A stretch of DNA of 64,000 nt from Enterobacter sp. RHBSTW-00994 (GCF_013782625.1 NZ_CP056199.1:328588-392587); one strand, 5' to 3'; positions 1 to 9,671 are shown, counted from the first letter of the stretch. The notes: generated by a model not told the origin, from the sequence alone. Numbers and translations: made by a program.

Positions 1-1575
1 GTGGCCTGATACGTTCAGTACGTCATCGACACGTCCGGTGATCCAGTAGTAACCATCTTCATCACGGCGTGCACCGTCACCACTGAAGTACATATTTTTA
101 AAGGTTGAGAAATAGGTCTGTTCAAAACGGTCGTGATCGCCGAACAGTGTACGTGCCTGTCCAGGCCAGGAGTCCGTGATCACCAGGTTGCCTTCGGTCG
201 CACCTTCCAGCGGGTTGCCTTCGTTATCAACTAATGCAGGCTGCACGCCAAAGAAAGGACGGGTAGCGGAACCGGCTTTCAGTTGGGTCGCACCAGGCAG
301 CGGAGTGATCATGAAGCCACCGGTTTCGGTCTGCCACCAGGTGTCCATTACCGGGCATTTTTCGTTGCCGATTTTCTTCCAGTACCACTCCCAGGCTTCC
401 GGGTTGATTGGCTCGCCAACGGAACCGAGGATACGCAGGGAAGCGCGCTCAGTCCCTTCAATGGCTTTATCACCTTCAGCCATCAGGGCGCGGATAGCCG
501 TCGGCGCAGTGTAGAGAATGTTGACCTTATGCTTGTCCACGACCTGGCACATACGGGCAGGCGTCGGCCAGTTAGGGACACCCTCAAACATCAGTGTGGT
601 TGCACCGCAAGCCAGGGGACCGTACAGCAAATAGCTGTGGCCCGTCACCCAGCCCACATCAGCGGTACACCAGTAAACATCGCCCTGATGATAGTCAAAG
701 ACATATTTAAAGGTTGATGCTGCATACACCAGGTAACCGCCCGTGGTATGCAGTACGCCTTTCGGTTTTCCGGTGGAGCCAGAGGTATAAAGGATAAACA
801 GCGGATCTTCAGCGTTCATCTCTTCAGGCTGATGTACGTCGCTTGCCTGATCGATAAGGTCGCTCCACCACAGGTCGCGCCCCTCTTTCCAGTCGACTTT
901 TCCACCAGTACGTTTGAGAACCACGACGTGACTGATGCTTTTCACGTTCGGGTTTTTCAGGGCTTCATCAACGTTTTTCTTCAGTGGGATGTTACGCCCG
1001 GCGCGAACGCCTTCGTCAGCCGTGATCACCAGCTTCGAGTTAGAGTCGATAATACGGCCCGCGACAGCTTCAGGAGAGAAGCCACCGAAAATCACGGAAT
1101 GGACTGCGCCGATGCGAGCACAGGCCAGCATGGCAACCGCAGCTTCCGGGACCATGGGCATATAGATAGCAACCACATCGCCTTTTTTAATGCCCTGCGC
1201 CAGCAACACGTTGGCGAAGCGGCAGACATCGCGATGTAGCTCGCGATAGGTAATATGCCTGCTCTGGGTTGCATCATCGCCTTCCCAGATAATGGCGGTT
1301 TCGTCACCACGTTCGGCGAGATGTCGGTCCAGGCAGTTTGCAGCCAGGTTCAGCGTGCCATCTTCATACCATTTAATAGAGATGTTGCCGGGGGCAAACG
1401 AGGTATTTTTGACCTTCTGATAGGGTTTGATCCAGTCCAGAATATGTCCCTGTTCACCCCAGAAGGCGTCAGGGCTGGAAATAGATTGCTGATACTTTTC
1501 GTGGTACTGCTCCGGATTAATCAGGCAACGGTCCGCAATGTTTGCGGGAATGTCGTGTTTGTGGATTTGGCTCAT
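1..1575 (-). CDS. acs: Acetyl-CoA synthetase, C-terminus cut by window edge
   Basis: Acs makes acetyl-CoA from acetate, ATP and CoA through an acetyl-AMP intermediate in the cytoplasm and is the high-affinity acetate scavenger. The frame opens at the ATG at 1575 (protein start [13 protein letters not shown]) and runs without a stop to base 1, giving 525 codons of a family of about 652 residues. The last ~127 residues, including the acetylation-controlled lysine region, lie outside the window. The AMP-binding loop [11 protein letters not shown] is present near residue 265, as are WWQTETGG and the [24 protein letters not shown] stretch near the cut. It is divergent from gltP. In E. coli the nrf operon sits between them; here it does not. 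Identity is certain from sequence similarity. Confidence 0.97.
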   Translation of the reverse strand, partial: MSQIHKHDIPANIADRCLINPEQYHEKYQQSISSPDAFWGEQGHILDWIKPYQKVKNTSFAPGNISIKWYEDGTLNLAANCLDRHLAERGDETAIIWEGDDATQSRHITYRELHRDVCRFANVLLAQGIKKGDVVAIYMPMVPEAAVAMLACARIGAVHSVIFGGFSPEAVAGRIIDSNSKLVITADEGVRAGRNIPLKKNVDEALKNPNVKSISHVVVLKRTGGKVDWKEGRDLWWSDLIDQASDVHQPEEMNAEDPLFILYTSGSTGKPKGVLHTTGGYLVYAASTFKYVFDYHQGDVYWCTADVGWVTGHSYLLYGPLACGATTLMFEGVPNWPTPARMCQVVDKHKVNILYTAPTAIRALMAEGDKAIEGTERASLRILGSVGEPINPEAWEWYWKKIGNEKCPVMDTWWQTETGGFMITPLPGATQLKAGSATRPFFGVQPALVDNEGNPLEGATEGNLVITDSWPGQARTLFGDHDRFEQTYFSTFKNMYFSGDGARRDEDGYYWITGRVDDVLNVSGH

Positions 1576-1998
1576 GGCTTTTTTTCTCCGTGTAAGATGT
1601 TAATAATATGTCGCAAAAACGTTAATAGTAGGGGCTTTGCCAGCTTTGTTTAGTATTTGGGCGACAGATCACGCATTAATTATGTTGTATGAAAAAACAG
1701 CAAATGAAACTTTGAACGGAAATAATTCAGCTTTGAGGTTATTCACATTTCGTGAGAAAAAAGCGTTTTTATAACAAAAGGTTATTTATAAGAATTATTA
1801 CAAATTAGTGTCAGCGAGGGTTTTTGCAGTGGAAAGCCTCGTTCTTTAAGGCTTGCGTAGCATGCCGTGCAAATGATACTCATACGCCGCGTTAAAAAAC
1901 CCTATAAACCAACGCAACACAATTCATACCCTTTCAGTATGTCTCCATATTCATGCAGTTCTTGTGAATAGGACGCTTCATTGAGGAAGTCTGTTTTT
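1576..1998. promoter_or_regulatory. acs-gltP divergent intergenic region
   Basis: This is 423 bases of AT-rich sequence between two divergent genes, so it must hold both promoters. No coding frame of useful length is present. A half-site resembling CRP (GATCACG near 1666) occurs on the acs-proximal side, but no complete TGTGA-N6-TCACA site is visible, although acs is CRP-controlled in E. coli. I cannot assign start sites by eye. Confidence 0.5.
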
Positions 1999-3312
1999 AT
2001 GAAAAATTTGAAAATCAGCCTGGCCTGGCAAATCTTGATCGCCATGGTGCTGGGTATCTTACTGGGCAGTTATCTTCATTATCACAGCGACAGCCGCGAG
2101 TGGCTGGTTGCGAATATGCTCTCTCCGGCCGGTGACATCTTTATTCACCTGATCAAAATGATTGTCGTCCCTATTGTGATCTCCACGCTGATCGTCGGTA
2201 TCGCAGGTGTTGGGGATGCAAAACAACTGGGCCGTATCGGCGCGAAAACTATCATTTATTTCGAAGTGATCACTACGGTTGCCATTATTCTCGGTATTAC
2301 ACTGGCGAATGTTTTCCAGCCGGGAGCCGGGATTGATATGTCGCAACTGGCGACGGTGGATATTTCGAAATACCAAAGCACAACTGCAGACGTGCAAAGC
2401 CATGCTCATGGCCTGATGGGAACCATTCTGTCACTCGTACCGACCAATATTGTGGCGTCGATGGCGAAGGGTGAAATGCTGCCGATTATCTTCTTCTCGG
2501 TGCTGTTTGGTCTGGGGCTTTCGTCTCTGCCTGCTACGCACCGTGAACCACTGGTGACGGTATTCCGCTCGATCTCTGAGACCATGTTTAAAGTGACACA
2601 CATGGTGATGCGTTATGCACCTGTCGGTGTCTTTGCACTGATCGCCGTGACCGTTGCGAACTTCGGCTTTGCCTCCCTGTGGCCGCTGGCGAAGCTGGTT
2701 ATTCTGGTACACTTTGCGATTCTGTTCTTCGCCCTGGTGGTGCTGGGGCTGGTGGCGCGACTCTGTGGGCTGAGTATCTGGATCCTGATCCGTATTCTGA
2801 AGGATGAGCTGATTCTGGCTTACTCTACGGCCAGTTCCGAGAGTGTTCTGCCGCGTATTATTGAGAAGATGGAGGCCTATGGCGCGCCAGCTTCTATTAC
2901 CAGCTTTGTTGTGCCGACGGGTTACTCTTTCAACCTGGATGGCTCTACGCTGTACCAGAGTATTGCCGCTATCTTCATTGCGCAGTTGTACGGTATCGAC
3001 TTGTCCCTGTGGCAGGAAATTGTGCTGGTTCTGACGCTGATGGTGACGTCAAAAGGTATTGCCGGTGTGCCTGGCGTCTCCTTTGTGGTGTTGCTGGCAA
3101 CGCTGGGCAGTGTGGGTATTCCGCTGGAAGGTCTGGCGTTTATTGCCGGTGTTGACCGTGTTCTCGATATGGCTCGTACTGCACTGAACGTGGTGGGTAA
3201 CGCACTGGCTGTGCTGGTTATCGCTAAGTGGGAACACAAATTCGACCGTAAAAAAGCGCTGGCGTATGAACGCGAAGTGCTGGGTCGTTTTGATAAGACG
3301 GCGGATCAGTAA
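1999..3312 (+). CDS. gltP: Glutamate/aspartate:proton symporter
   Basis: This inner-membrane protein takes up glutamate and aspartate with protons (DAACS family). The start is the ATG at 1999, giving MKNLKISLAWQIL and the 437 residues typical of E. coli GltP. A TTG 18 bases upstream is in frame but would overlap the GAGGA ribosome-binding site at 1983. The serine-rich re-entrant loop (STASSESVLPRI) and the transport-domain motif NLDGSTLYQS are both intact, and multiple hydrophobic segments span the whole length. It is probably monocistronic, since yjcO follows in the opposite direction. Confidence 0.97.
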   Translation: MKNLKISLAWQILIAMVLGILLGSYLHYHSDSREWLVANMLSPAGDIFIHLIKMIVVPIVISTLIVGIAGVGDAKQLGRIGAKTIIYFEVITTVAIILGITLANVFQPGAGIDMSQLATVDISKYQSTTADVQSHAHGLMGTILSLVPTNIVASMAKGEMLPIIFFSVLFGLGLSSLPATHREPLVTVFRSISETMFKVTHMVMRYAPVGVFALIAVTVANFGFASLWPLAKLVILVHFAILFFALVVLGLVARLCGLSIWILIRILKDELILAYSTASSESVLPRIIEKMEAYGAPASITSFVVPTGYSFNLDGSTLYQSIAAIFIAQLYGIDLSLWQEIVLVLTLMVTSKGIAGVPGVSFVVLLATLGSVGIPLEGLAFIAGVDRVLDMARTALNVVGNALAVLVIAKWEHKFDRKKALAYEREVLGRFDKTADQ

Positions 3313-3321
3313 TGTAAAAAA

Positions 3322-3348
3322 GCCGGGTGGTGCTTGCGCTTACCCGGC
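3322..3348 (-). terminator. REP-like hairpin between gltP and yjcO
   Basis: The arms GCCGGGT (3322-3328) and ACCCGGC (3342-3348) enclose a REP-type core (GGTGCTTGCGCTT). On the minus strand the stem is followed by a run of six T, so it can end yjcO transcription. On the plus strand there is no T run. Similarity to enterobacterial REP elements is clear. Confidence 0.6.
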
Positions 3349-3361
3349 CTGCGTAGCATTT

Positions 3362-3380
3362 CCTCTCCCACAGGGAGAGG
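3362..3380. repeat. CCTCTCCC/GGGAGAGG palindromic repeat
   Basis: Arms CCTCTCCC and GGGAGAGG are separated by ACA and followed by TCAGGGTGAGGGA. The same core recurs at 10413-10434 and in extended form at 26123-26166, so this is a dispersed intergenic palindrome family in this genome. Confidence 0.65.
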
Positions 3381-3398
3381 TCAGGGTGAGGGAGTCAC

Positions 3399-4073
3399 TT
3401 ACTCCCCACTCAACGCATCAAATTCCTCGCATCCTGTATCAAACCCTTCGCTACAGCTCAGGTTTAACCAGTACAGTGCTTTCTGTTTGTTGGGCGTAAT
3501 AAAGCCTTTCTCACCCTGTTGAAACAACATGCCTGCCCAGTATTCGGCATAGCCCGTGCGGGACAAAGAAGAACTGCGTTTGAACCAGGATTCAGCTTTG
3601 GCATCGTCGCGCGTCACCTCAACGCCATTGGCGTAAATCAACCCAAGCAATAATTGTGCGTCAACGGCGGAGTCGTTATCCGTATCTTCAGTGGCTGTTT
3701 CCAGCAGCTTAACGGCGTGTGGGTAGTCGGTTTTGCCCGCCAGCGTGTTAACCAGAATCCGGGCCAGCATGATTGCCCCACGTTTACTGCCCGCGATAGT
3801 CGCCTGCTGGGCCAGTGTTTTGGCTTGTGCGTAATCACCCAGGGTGAAATGGATTTGTGATAACAGCGCCATGGCATCGATATCTCCGCCTTTTGCGGCT
3901 TTCTCGGCCCACAGACTTGCCTGTTTGTCGTCTCCGGAGCTGAAGTAAGTATCAGCCAGATAGTATTGTGCTCGTGCGTCGCCAGCTTCGGCCTGTTCAC
4001 GGTATTGGCTGCCAATCTCGTCGGCACGGGCAAAAGAGGTAAACAGTAACAACAGTAGAAAAATGCGTTTCAT
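3399..4073 (-). CDS. yjcO: Sel1-repeat periplasmic protein YjcO
   Basis: The 224-residue protein begins with a clear Sec signal peptide (MKRIFLLLLLFTSFARA). It then carries Sel1-like tetratricopeptide repeats: short helical pairs with A-QYYLADTYF, GDIDAMALLSQIHF and AQLLLGLIYANG signatures. Sel1 repeats act as protein-binding scaffolds, and no enzymatic residues are visible. E. coli YjcO (229 aa) sits in the same place between gltP and fdhF and its function is not known. It is convergent with gltP. Confidence 0.9.
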   Translation of the reverse strand: MKRIFLLLLLFTSFARADEIGSQYREQAEAGDARAQYYLADTYFSSGDDKQASLWAEKAAKGGDIDAMALLSQIHFTLGDYAQAKTLAQQATIAGSKRGAIMLARILVNTLAGKTDYPHAVKLLETATEDTDNDSAVDAQLLLGLIYANGVEVTRDDAKAESWFKRSSSLSRTGYAEYWAGMLFQQGEKGFITPNKQKALYWLNLSCSEGFDTGCEEFDALSGE

Positions 4074-4192
4074 GGATTCTCATCATCAGGGTACAGTCGC
4101 GCAGTATAATCGTGCTCATAGAAGAAAAAAAAGGTGCATTAAGACCTCAGCATCCGACAAGCCAGGCGGAACCGTCGCTCCGCCCGTAGAGA

Positions 4193-4345
4193 TTAGCCTG
4201 GATTGCAGGCCAATTTCGCCGCCACTTCCTGATGCTCACTCCTTATTGTGAGTTCGTATAACTTACCGCGATTAATAAAGGTAAATATCACTATCTTCAG
4301 GCAAATAATAAAGCCAATGCCTGGCGCCGTTTTTAATGGCGTCAT
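4193..4345 (-). CDS. Hok-family small membrane toxin (type I TA)
   Basis: This 50-codon frame (MTPLKTAPGIGF...ACNPG) has the Hok/Gef architecture. A short N-terminus and one hydrophobic span (IGFIICLKIVIFTF, about residues 9-23) are followed by a basic turn (NRGK) and a periplasmic tail with LYELTIRSEHQEVAAKLAC. The tail aligns with HokA (...LCELHIKQESYELAAFLAC...). Hok proteins depolarise the inner membrane when expressed and are held off by an antisense Sok RNA. The usual conserved Cys of the LCEL motif is Tyr here, although the second Cys near the C-terminus is kept. The frame continues open upstream for 39 codons, but the 50-residue start fits the family. Its activity is uncertain because of the Cys change. 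Confidence 0.75.
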   Translation of the reverse strand: MTPLKTAPGIGFIICLKIVIFTFINRGKLYELTIRSEHQEVAAKLACNPG

Positions 4346-4379
4346 GCCTTTTACTCTTTGTGAAAAATAGAATAAGAGG

Positions 4380-4441
4380 CTACTCCCAACCTGTTGGTTG
4401 TTGAGGGGGAGCCTCGGGTAAATAAAATTTCCCGGGGCTTT
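4380..4441 (+). ncRNA. Candidate Sok-like antisense RNA
   Basis: This lies opposite the leader of the Hok-like gene. A -10-like TAGAAT at about 4367 precedes it. The 3' part (4410-4441) folds as AGCCTCGGG ... CCCGGGGCT followed by TTT, a compact terminator very like the CCTCGGG ... CCCGGGGC(TTT) end of E. coli SokB/SokC RNAs. A second stem pairs GAGGCT with AGCCTC. The position, orientation and terminator all fit; the 5' end is a guess. Confidence 0.45.
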
Positions 4442-4620
4442 CCACTTTCTTTCCCTCAACAATGCTTAAAACAGAAAGTCTTAAGCACCCGCCGCACATC
4501 TTATCTCTCTGAATTAAATTGCAAAGATGTAATTCTTTTCTGTGTAAATTACATTATTTCTGCGATCCATCTTCCAGAATATATATTTGATTTATTAATC
4601 ATCTATTCATAAATAAAAAT

Positions 4621-4639
4621 GGGGTGAATATTTCACCCC
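4621..4639 (-). terminator. fdhF terminator
   Basis: An 8-bp perfect stem, GGGGTGAA / TTCACCCC with a 3-base loop, lies 27 bases downstream of the fdhF stop. On the minus strand it is followed by ATTTTTATTT. Confidence 0.8.
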
Positions 4640-4665
4640 ATTTATTCATTGATTAATTAACGGCA

Positions 4666-6813
4666 TCACCCCATTGCACTTTCACGCAGCCGGGATTTTA
4701 GCTTGTTATATTCATCAATCACATATTGCTCGGCGGCTTGCTGATCGGCGATCGGCTCCACGCGCACAGCGCAATATTTATACTCCGGTGTTTTGGTTAT
4801 TGGGCTAAGGTTCTCCGTCACCAGCTCGTTACACGCACCAATCCACCACTGGTAGGTCATATAGACCGCTCCTTTGTTGGGGCGATCGCTGACCTGCGCG
4901 CGAGTGATGATTCGGCCTTTACGCGAATTCACCCAAACCAGCGCTTCATCCTCAATACCCAGACGAGCAGCATCGGCAGTGTTGATCTGCGCATAACCCG
5001 GCTCATCTGCCAGGGCAGCCAGCGCGGCGCAGTTACCGGTCATCGAGCGACAGGAGTAGTGGCCCACTTCGCGCACGGTGGAGAGCACCATTGGATACGC
5101 TTCAGTGAGCTTATCAATTGGTGCGACCCAGTCGCAGGTGAAGAACTGTGCCAGCCCGTTCGGGGTATCGAATTTCTCTTTAAAGAGATAAGACGTGCCC
5201 TGATCGGCCTCAGACTCATCGCGACATGGCCACATGATGTAACCCAGCTCACCCATTTTTTCATAGGTTGCCCCATAAAAATCAGGGCACAGATGGCGCA
5301 ACTCGTCCCAGATCTCCTGGGTGTTGTTGTAGTGCATCGGATAACCCATTCGGGTGGCGATTTCGCTAATAATCTGCCAGTCGGTTTTCAGGTCCCACTT
5401 TGGTTCCACCGCTTTAAAGAAGCGCTGGAATCCGCGGTCTGCCGCGGTGTAGACACCTTCATGCTCTCCCCATGACGTTGACGGTAAAATCACATCCGCC
5501 GCCGCCGCCGTTTTCGTCATAAAGATATCCTGAACAATCACCAGTTCCAGATCCTCAAACCCTTTGCGTACCGCAGAAAGCTCGGCGTCAGTTTGCAGGG
5601 GATCTTCACCCATGATGTAGGCTGCACGCACTTCACCATGTGCTGCACGGTGCGGCAACTCGCTGATGCGATAGCCCGTATGTTCAGGCAGACTCTCAAC
5701 GCCCCAGGCCTTCGCAAATTTTGCGCGGTTTTCCGGGAACTTGACGTACTGATAGCCCGGATAGGTATCCGGCAGTGCGCCCATATCGCATGCGCCCTGA
5801 ACGTTATTCTGACCGCGTACCGGGTTCACACCCGCATGCGGTTTACCGAGGTTACCGGTCAGCATCGCGAGGCTGGTGAGCGAGCGCACCGTTTCCACAC
5901 CCTGATAGAACTGGGTGACACCCATACCCCACAGAATGGCGGCGGTTTTCGCCCCCGCGTACATCCGCGCAGCCTGGCGAATCTCCTGCGCACTCACACC
6001 GGTTATCGCTTCGACGGACTCTGGCGTGTAGCCTTCGACAATTTTGCGATATTCTTCAAAGCCTTCTGTACGTGAGGCGACAAACGTCTGGTCGTACAGA
6101 TTTTCTTCAATAATGACGTGCCCGATGGCATTCAACAGCGCGATATTCGAACCGTTTTTCAATGCAATATGCATATCCGCGATACGTGCCGTTTCGATTT
6201 TACGCGGATCGCAGACGATGATTTTCGCCCCGTTGCGTTTCGCGTTAATGACGTGATTCGCGACGATCGGGTGAGAATCCGCCGGGTTATAGCCGAAAAT
6301 AAACACGAGATCGGTATTGTCTATCTCGTTGATGGCATTACTCATTGCGCCGTTACCGACCGACTGGTGCAGACCTGCAACCGATGGGCCGTGTCAAACG
6401 CGAGCGCAGCAGTCGACGTTATTCGTACCAATAACGGCGCGCGCGAATTTTTGCATTACATAGTTAGTTTCATTGCCCGTCCCGCGTGAGGAGCCGGTCG
6501 TCTGAATAGCATCCGGGCCATATTTTGCTTTGATGGCACTCAGGCGCGTGGCGACATAGTCCAGCGCTTCGCTCCAGGAGACAGACTCCAGCTTGCCACC
6601 GCGCTCGCGGCGGATCATAGGGGTTTTCAGACGGGGGGTGAGGATTTGGGTATCGTTAATAAAATCCCAGCCATAGTAGCCTTTCAGACACAGCGTACCT
6701 TGGTTCGTTTTCCCCTGTGCCGCCTCCGCCCGGACGATTTTGCCGTTATCGACCACCAGGTGAATCTTGCAACCTGAGGCACAATATGGGCAAACCGTGA
6801 CGACTTTTTTCAT
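4666..6813 (-). CDS. fdhF: Formate dehydrogenase H, selenocysteine enzyme
   Basis: FdhF oxidises formate to CO2 in the formate hydrogenlyase complex on the cytoplasmic face of the membrane. It carries a molybdopterin cofactor and one [4Fe-4S] cluster. It reads from the ATG at 6813 (MKKVVTVCPYCASGC) for 715 residues, with an in-frame TGA at 6394-6396 that is selenocysteine 140. The flanking residues NVDCCARV-U-HGPS are exactly those of E. coli FdhF. The cluster cysteines (C8, C11, C15, C42) are visible. A conventional gene caller would break this into two pieces (150 and 559 residues). An ATG at 6846 is also in frame, but the E. coli-like start at 6813 is preferred. A SECIS hairpin follows the TGA and a sigma-54 promoter lies upstream. 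Confidence 0.97.
6355..6396 (-). promoter_or_regulatory. SECIS element for Sec140 of fdhF
   Basis: Directly after the TGA codon the coding strand reads CACGGCCCATC and then GGTTGCAGGTCTGCACC (6366-6382 on this strand's complement). This is identical to the apical SelB-binding hairpin of E. coli fdhF, including the loop GGTCT and the bulged T. It directs selenocysteine insertion. Confidence 0.9.
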
Positions 6814-6852
6814 CGGTCTTGCTCCAGTTAATCGATTCTTTCGCACCCATTA

Positions 6853-6868
6853 TGCAGCTTCTATGCCA
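6853..6868 (-). promoter_or_regulatory. Sigma-54 promoter of fdhF
   Basis: The minus strand reads TGGCATAGAAGCTGCA, matching the -24/-12 consensus TGGCAC-N5-TTGCW with correct GG-to-GC spacing, about 40 bases upstream of the ATG. E. coli fdhF is sigma-54 dependent and activated by FhlA. An inverted pair GTCAA-AA-TTGAC (6941-6952), beside GTGTCG, lies about 75 bases further up and could belong to the FhlA upstream site. Confidence 0.8.
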
Positions 6869-7070
6869 TGTTTTTATTGTGGGTATCCCCTGACTTTACG
6901 GGTGATTTTTGGTCAAAACACTGACGAAAAGCAGCCAATCGTCAAAATTGACGTGTCGAAGGGGGTATGGATGTGACGTGGGTTAAAATTCCATCACGTA
7001 AAAAGGAATTTGGCTGGAGCCGATTGCAGATTGGATCAGACTTAACATAATCCCACTACGGAAGCATACG

Positions 7071-7802
7071 ATGAAGCCGGCGATCCTGGTTGTAGATGAC
7101 GATACCGCAGTCTGTGAGCTGTTGCAGGATGTGCTCAATGAACACGTCTTTACGGTATTTGTCTGCCATAACGGTCAGGATGCGCTGAAACTGTCACAGC
7201 GGGAGCCGCACATTGCTCTGGTCTTGCTGGATATGATGCTGCCGGATATCAACGGATTGCAGGTTCTTTTGCAATTGCAAAAACAGCGTCCGGAACTGCC
7301 AGTGGTGATGCTGACGGGGCTGGGGAGTGAGTCTGATGTGGTGGTGGGGCTGGAAATGGGCGCTGATGATTACATCGGCAAACCTTTTAATCCGCGCGTG
7401 GTGGTCGCGCGGGTGAAAGCCGTTCTGCGGCGCACCGGCGTACTGGCCGCAGAAACAAACGCCCCGCGCGTTGCCGGGGTCGCGTTTAATGGCTGGACGT
7501 TAGACACCGTTCGCTGTGAACTCAGCGATCCGCAGCGTAATGTTATTCCCCTCACGCAAGGCGAGTACAACCTGTTGCTGGCACTGGCACAAAATGCCCG
7601 GCGAGTACTCAGCCGCGAACAGTTGCTTGAACTGACGCACAATGAAAGCGCGGAGGTATTTGACCGCACCATTGACGTGCTCATCATGCGGTTGCGGCGA
7701 AAAATAGAGGTCAACCCTCACCAGCCGATGTTGATTAAAACCATCCGTGGGCTGGGCTATGTCTTCGCCTCCGATGTTTCTCACAGTGATAAAGCTGCCT
7801 GA
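7071..7802 (+). CDS. OmpR-family response regulator of the sugar operon
   Basis: The 243-residue protein has a receiver domain (residues ~1-120: acidic triad DDD 9-11, phosphoacceptor Asp54 in LVLLDMMLPD, Lys in GKPFNPR). A C-terminal winged-helix DNA-binding domain (~135-235) follows, with the DRTIDVLIMRLRRKIE and IRGLGYVF signatures of OmpR/PhoB. It starts at the ATG at 7071 with GGAAG upstream. It is divergent from fdhF and convergent, with only 3 bases between stops, with the minus-strand sugar operon whose other end is flanked by a hybrid kinase gene. I infer that the two form one two-component system controlling the operon; an equivalent cluster exists in E. coli O157. Its ligand is unknown. 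Confidence 0.85.
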   Translation: MKPAILVVDDDTAVCELLQDVLNEHVFTVFVCHNGQDALKLSQREPHIALVLLDMMLPDINGLQVLLQLQKQRPELPVVMLTGLGSESDVVVGLEMGADDYIGKPFNPRVVVARVKAVLRRTGVLAAETNAPRVAGVAFNGWTLDTVRCELSDPQRNVIPLTQGEYNLLLALAQNARRVLSREQLLELTHNESAEVFDRTIDVLIMRLRRKIEVNPHQPMLIKTIRGLGYVFASDVSHSDKAA

Positions 7803-7805
7803 ATC

Positions 7806-8810
7806 TCAGGTATTCTCGTTAATAAATGACTGCAATTCTGCCAATGTTTTTGCGCCGTCGATGGCATTGGCAGCCAGCAGGCTTGCCCGTGCGCAGGCGT
7901 GTGCCAGATAAATGCTGGCAGTCAGCGGCAGTGATTCATGGCAGCCATATAAAAAGCCCGCACAAAAGGCATCTCCCGCGCCGACGCTGCCGATGATCTC
8001 TTTTTGCTCCAGCATCCATGAGGGGATCCAGCGGCCTTCTTCCCCAGGCGCTTCGCCCCATGCACCTTCCGGGCAGTGGATCACCACGCGTTGTCGGACA
8101 CCCGCCGCCAGCAGCTGTGATGCGGCGTCGGCGAGATGAGCAATGTTCAGTTCCTCGTTCTTATCGCGTATCTCCAGCCCACTGAACTCGCCGGCCTCCA
8201 GCTCGTTGATCACCAGATAATCGAGATACCGTAGGGCAGGGAGCACCAGCGGCTGATAGCGCGGGTCGCCTTTGCGGGAGACAAGATCGAGCGAGGTTTC
8301 AAAACCCAGGTCTCGCATCTGCGCCAGCAGGCGCGCGGCACGTGTACCAAATTCATCGTCCGGTATATCCAGGCTATCGAGTAGCAGCAGATACCCCAGG
8401 TGGAAGATTTTCATGGTGCTATCGAGACGATCAAAGGCGGGCAGATCCAGCAGACGGTTGGCCCCTGGTGAGTGGAAAAAGGTCCGTTGCCCGCTGGGAT
8501 CGGTCATGACCTGCGACATCGACGTTGAGGCAAATGTGGTGCGCTGTACGCGCTGACGGTTGACATGATACTGGTCTAGCATCGCCAGGATATAATCCCC
8601 ATCGCTGTCCTCACCAATCAATCCCACCGCCTGTAGCGGTAGCCCGACATGCATTTTGGCCAGCGTCAGCAGAACGTTAAGCGGTGCACCACCGGTTGAT
8701 CGTTCACTGTGGGTAATTTCCGCCAGCCAGCCACGTTCCGGCCATTGCACGATCTGGTGGACATGATCCACCAGCATATTACCTGCTGCGATGATCCCTT
8801 TACGTTCCAT
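7806..8810 (-). CDS. PfkB-family sugar kinase
   Basis: The 334-residue carbohydrate kinase of the ribokinase/PfkB fold begins with IIAAGNMLVDHVHQI. It has the substrate motif GGAPLNVLLTLAK near residue 40 and the ATP-site signature GSVGAGDAFCAGFLYG near residue 276, including the catalytic Asp of GAGD. It phosphorylates a sugar from ATP. Placed after a D-lyxose-type isomerase and beside a class II aldolase, it most likely acts on the ketose (or ketose phosphate) before aldol cleavage. The start abuts the aldolase stop with no gap, so the two are translationally coupled. The substrate is unknown. Confidence 0.85.
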   Translation of the reverse strand: MERKGIIAAGNMLVDHVHQIVQWPERGWLAEITHSERSTGGAPLNVLLTLAKMHVGLPLQAVGLIGEDSDGDYILAMLDQYHVNRQRVQRTTFASTSMSQVMTDPSGQRTFFHSPGANRLLDLPAFDRLDSTMKIFHLGYLLLLDSLDIPDDEFGTRAARLLAQMRDLGFETSLDLVSRKGDPRYQPLVLPALRYLDYLVINELEAGEFSGLEIRDKNEELNIAHLADAASQLLAAGVRQRVVIHCPEGAWGEAPGEEGRWIPSWMLEQKEIIGSVGAGDAFCAGFLYGCHESLPLTASIYLAHACARASLLAANAIDGAKTLAELQSFINENT

Positions 8811-9671
8811 TTATACCTGCCCTGCGCTACCGAAGATGCGCATCTGTTCTGCCACGGTATCGGTAATGGCTTCTTCAATGCCGAGCAGCAGTTCTGCAAA
8901 TTCATCATACAGCGGCTGACGGTTCGCCATACACTGGTCCACCGCCGCCAGTGCAGCCTGCGACATGCCGGTGTAGAAATTGATTTTGTGAATACCTAGC
9001 TCAATGGCGCGCCGGAAATCGGCATCGCTGATACCGGAGCCACCGTGCAGCACTAGCGGCAGTCCCGTTTGCTGGCGAATGGCATCCAGTCGCGGAAAAT
9101 CGAGTTTTGGCTCACCTTTGTATTTGCCGTGTGCGTTACCGATAGCGACGGCCAGGGCATCAATGCCGGTCAGGTCGACAAACTCACGAGCCAGTTGCGG
9201 GTCGGTAAAAAAGGCTTCATCAGCATGGCCGTAAAGTGCGCCGCCCTCATCGCCCCCAACTGCGCCAAGCTCAGCCTCCACAGAAACCCCCACGGCATGA
9301 CACATCTTCACCACTTCACGGGTCTGGCGGATATTTTCGTCATAACTCAGCGTTGAGCCATCAAACATCACGGAACTAAAACCTAAGCGCAGTGCCCGCA
9401 CGATCGCCTCATAATGCAGCCCGTGATCAAGGTTAAGTACCACAGGAATATCGTGGCGAGCGGCTTCGAATTTAACGGCCTCCACAAGCGATTCCAGCGA
9501 GACATATTTAAAATGGACTTCCGCAATGTTGATGATAAAAGGCGAGCGCTCCTGCTTAGCCGCCGCAAACAGCGCGCGCAGGAAGTGGGAGTCGAGAACG
9601 TTAAATGCGCCCAGCGCGTAGTGATGTTCCCTGGCGTGCTCAAGACCGTCGGCAAGCGAAATCAGTGGCAT
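8811..9671 (-). CDS. Class II (zinc) ketose-bisphosphate aldolase
   Basis: This 286-residue protein belongs to the fructose/tagatose-bisphosphate aldolase class II family. The zinc and catalytic residues are visible: NLDHG (Asp82/His83 region), EAELGAVGG (Glu ~134), GNAHGKYKG (His ~180) and LHGGSG (His ~208). The phosphate-binding NFYT comes near residue 231. Such enzymes cleave a ketose phosphate to dihydroxyacetone phosphate plus an aldehyde. Length and motifs match GatY/KbaY/FbaA-type enzymes. It lies in the sugar operon between isomerase and kinase. The exact substrate cannot be read from sequence. Confidence 0.85.
   Translation of the reverse strand: MPLISLADGLEHAREHHYALGAFNVLDSHFLRALFAAAKQERSPFIINIAEVHFKYVSLESLVEAVKFEAARHDIPVVLNLDHGLHYEAIVRALRLGFSSVMFDGSTLSYDENIRQTREVVKMCHAVGVSVEAELGAVGGDEGGALYGHADEAFFTDPQLAREFVDLTGIDALAVAIGNAHGKYKGEPKLDFPRLDAIRQQTGLPLVLHGGSGISDADFRRAIELGIHKINFYTGMSQAALAAVDQCMANRQPLYDEFAELLLGIEEAITDTVAEQMRIFGSAGQV

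Noticed and set aside
1655..1675. CRP site for acs
   Set aside because: Only a half-site (GATCACG) is visible and the other half does not match, so it is not listed as a site.
4666..6813. fdhF split by a stop codon, apparent pseudogene
   Set aside because: The TGA sits exactly at Sec140 with the SECIS hairpin intact and both halves matching FdhF end to end.
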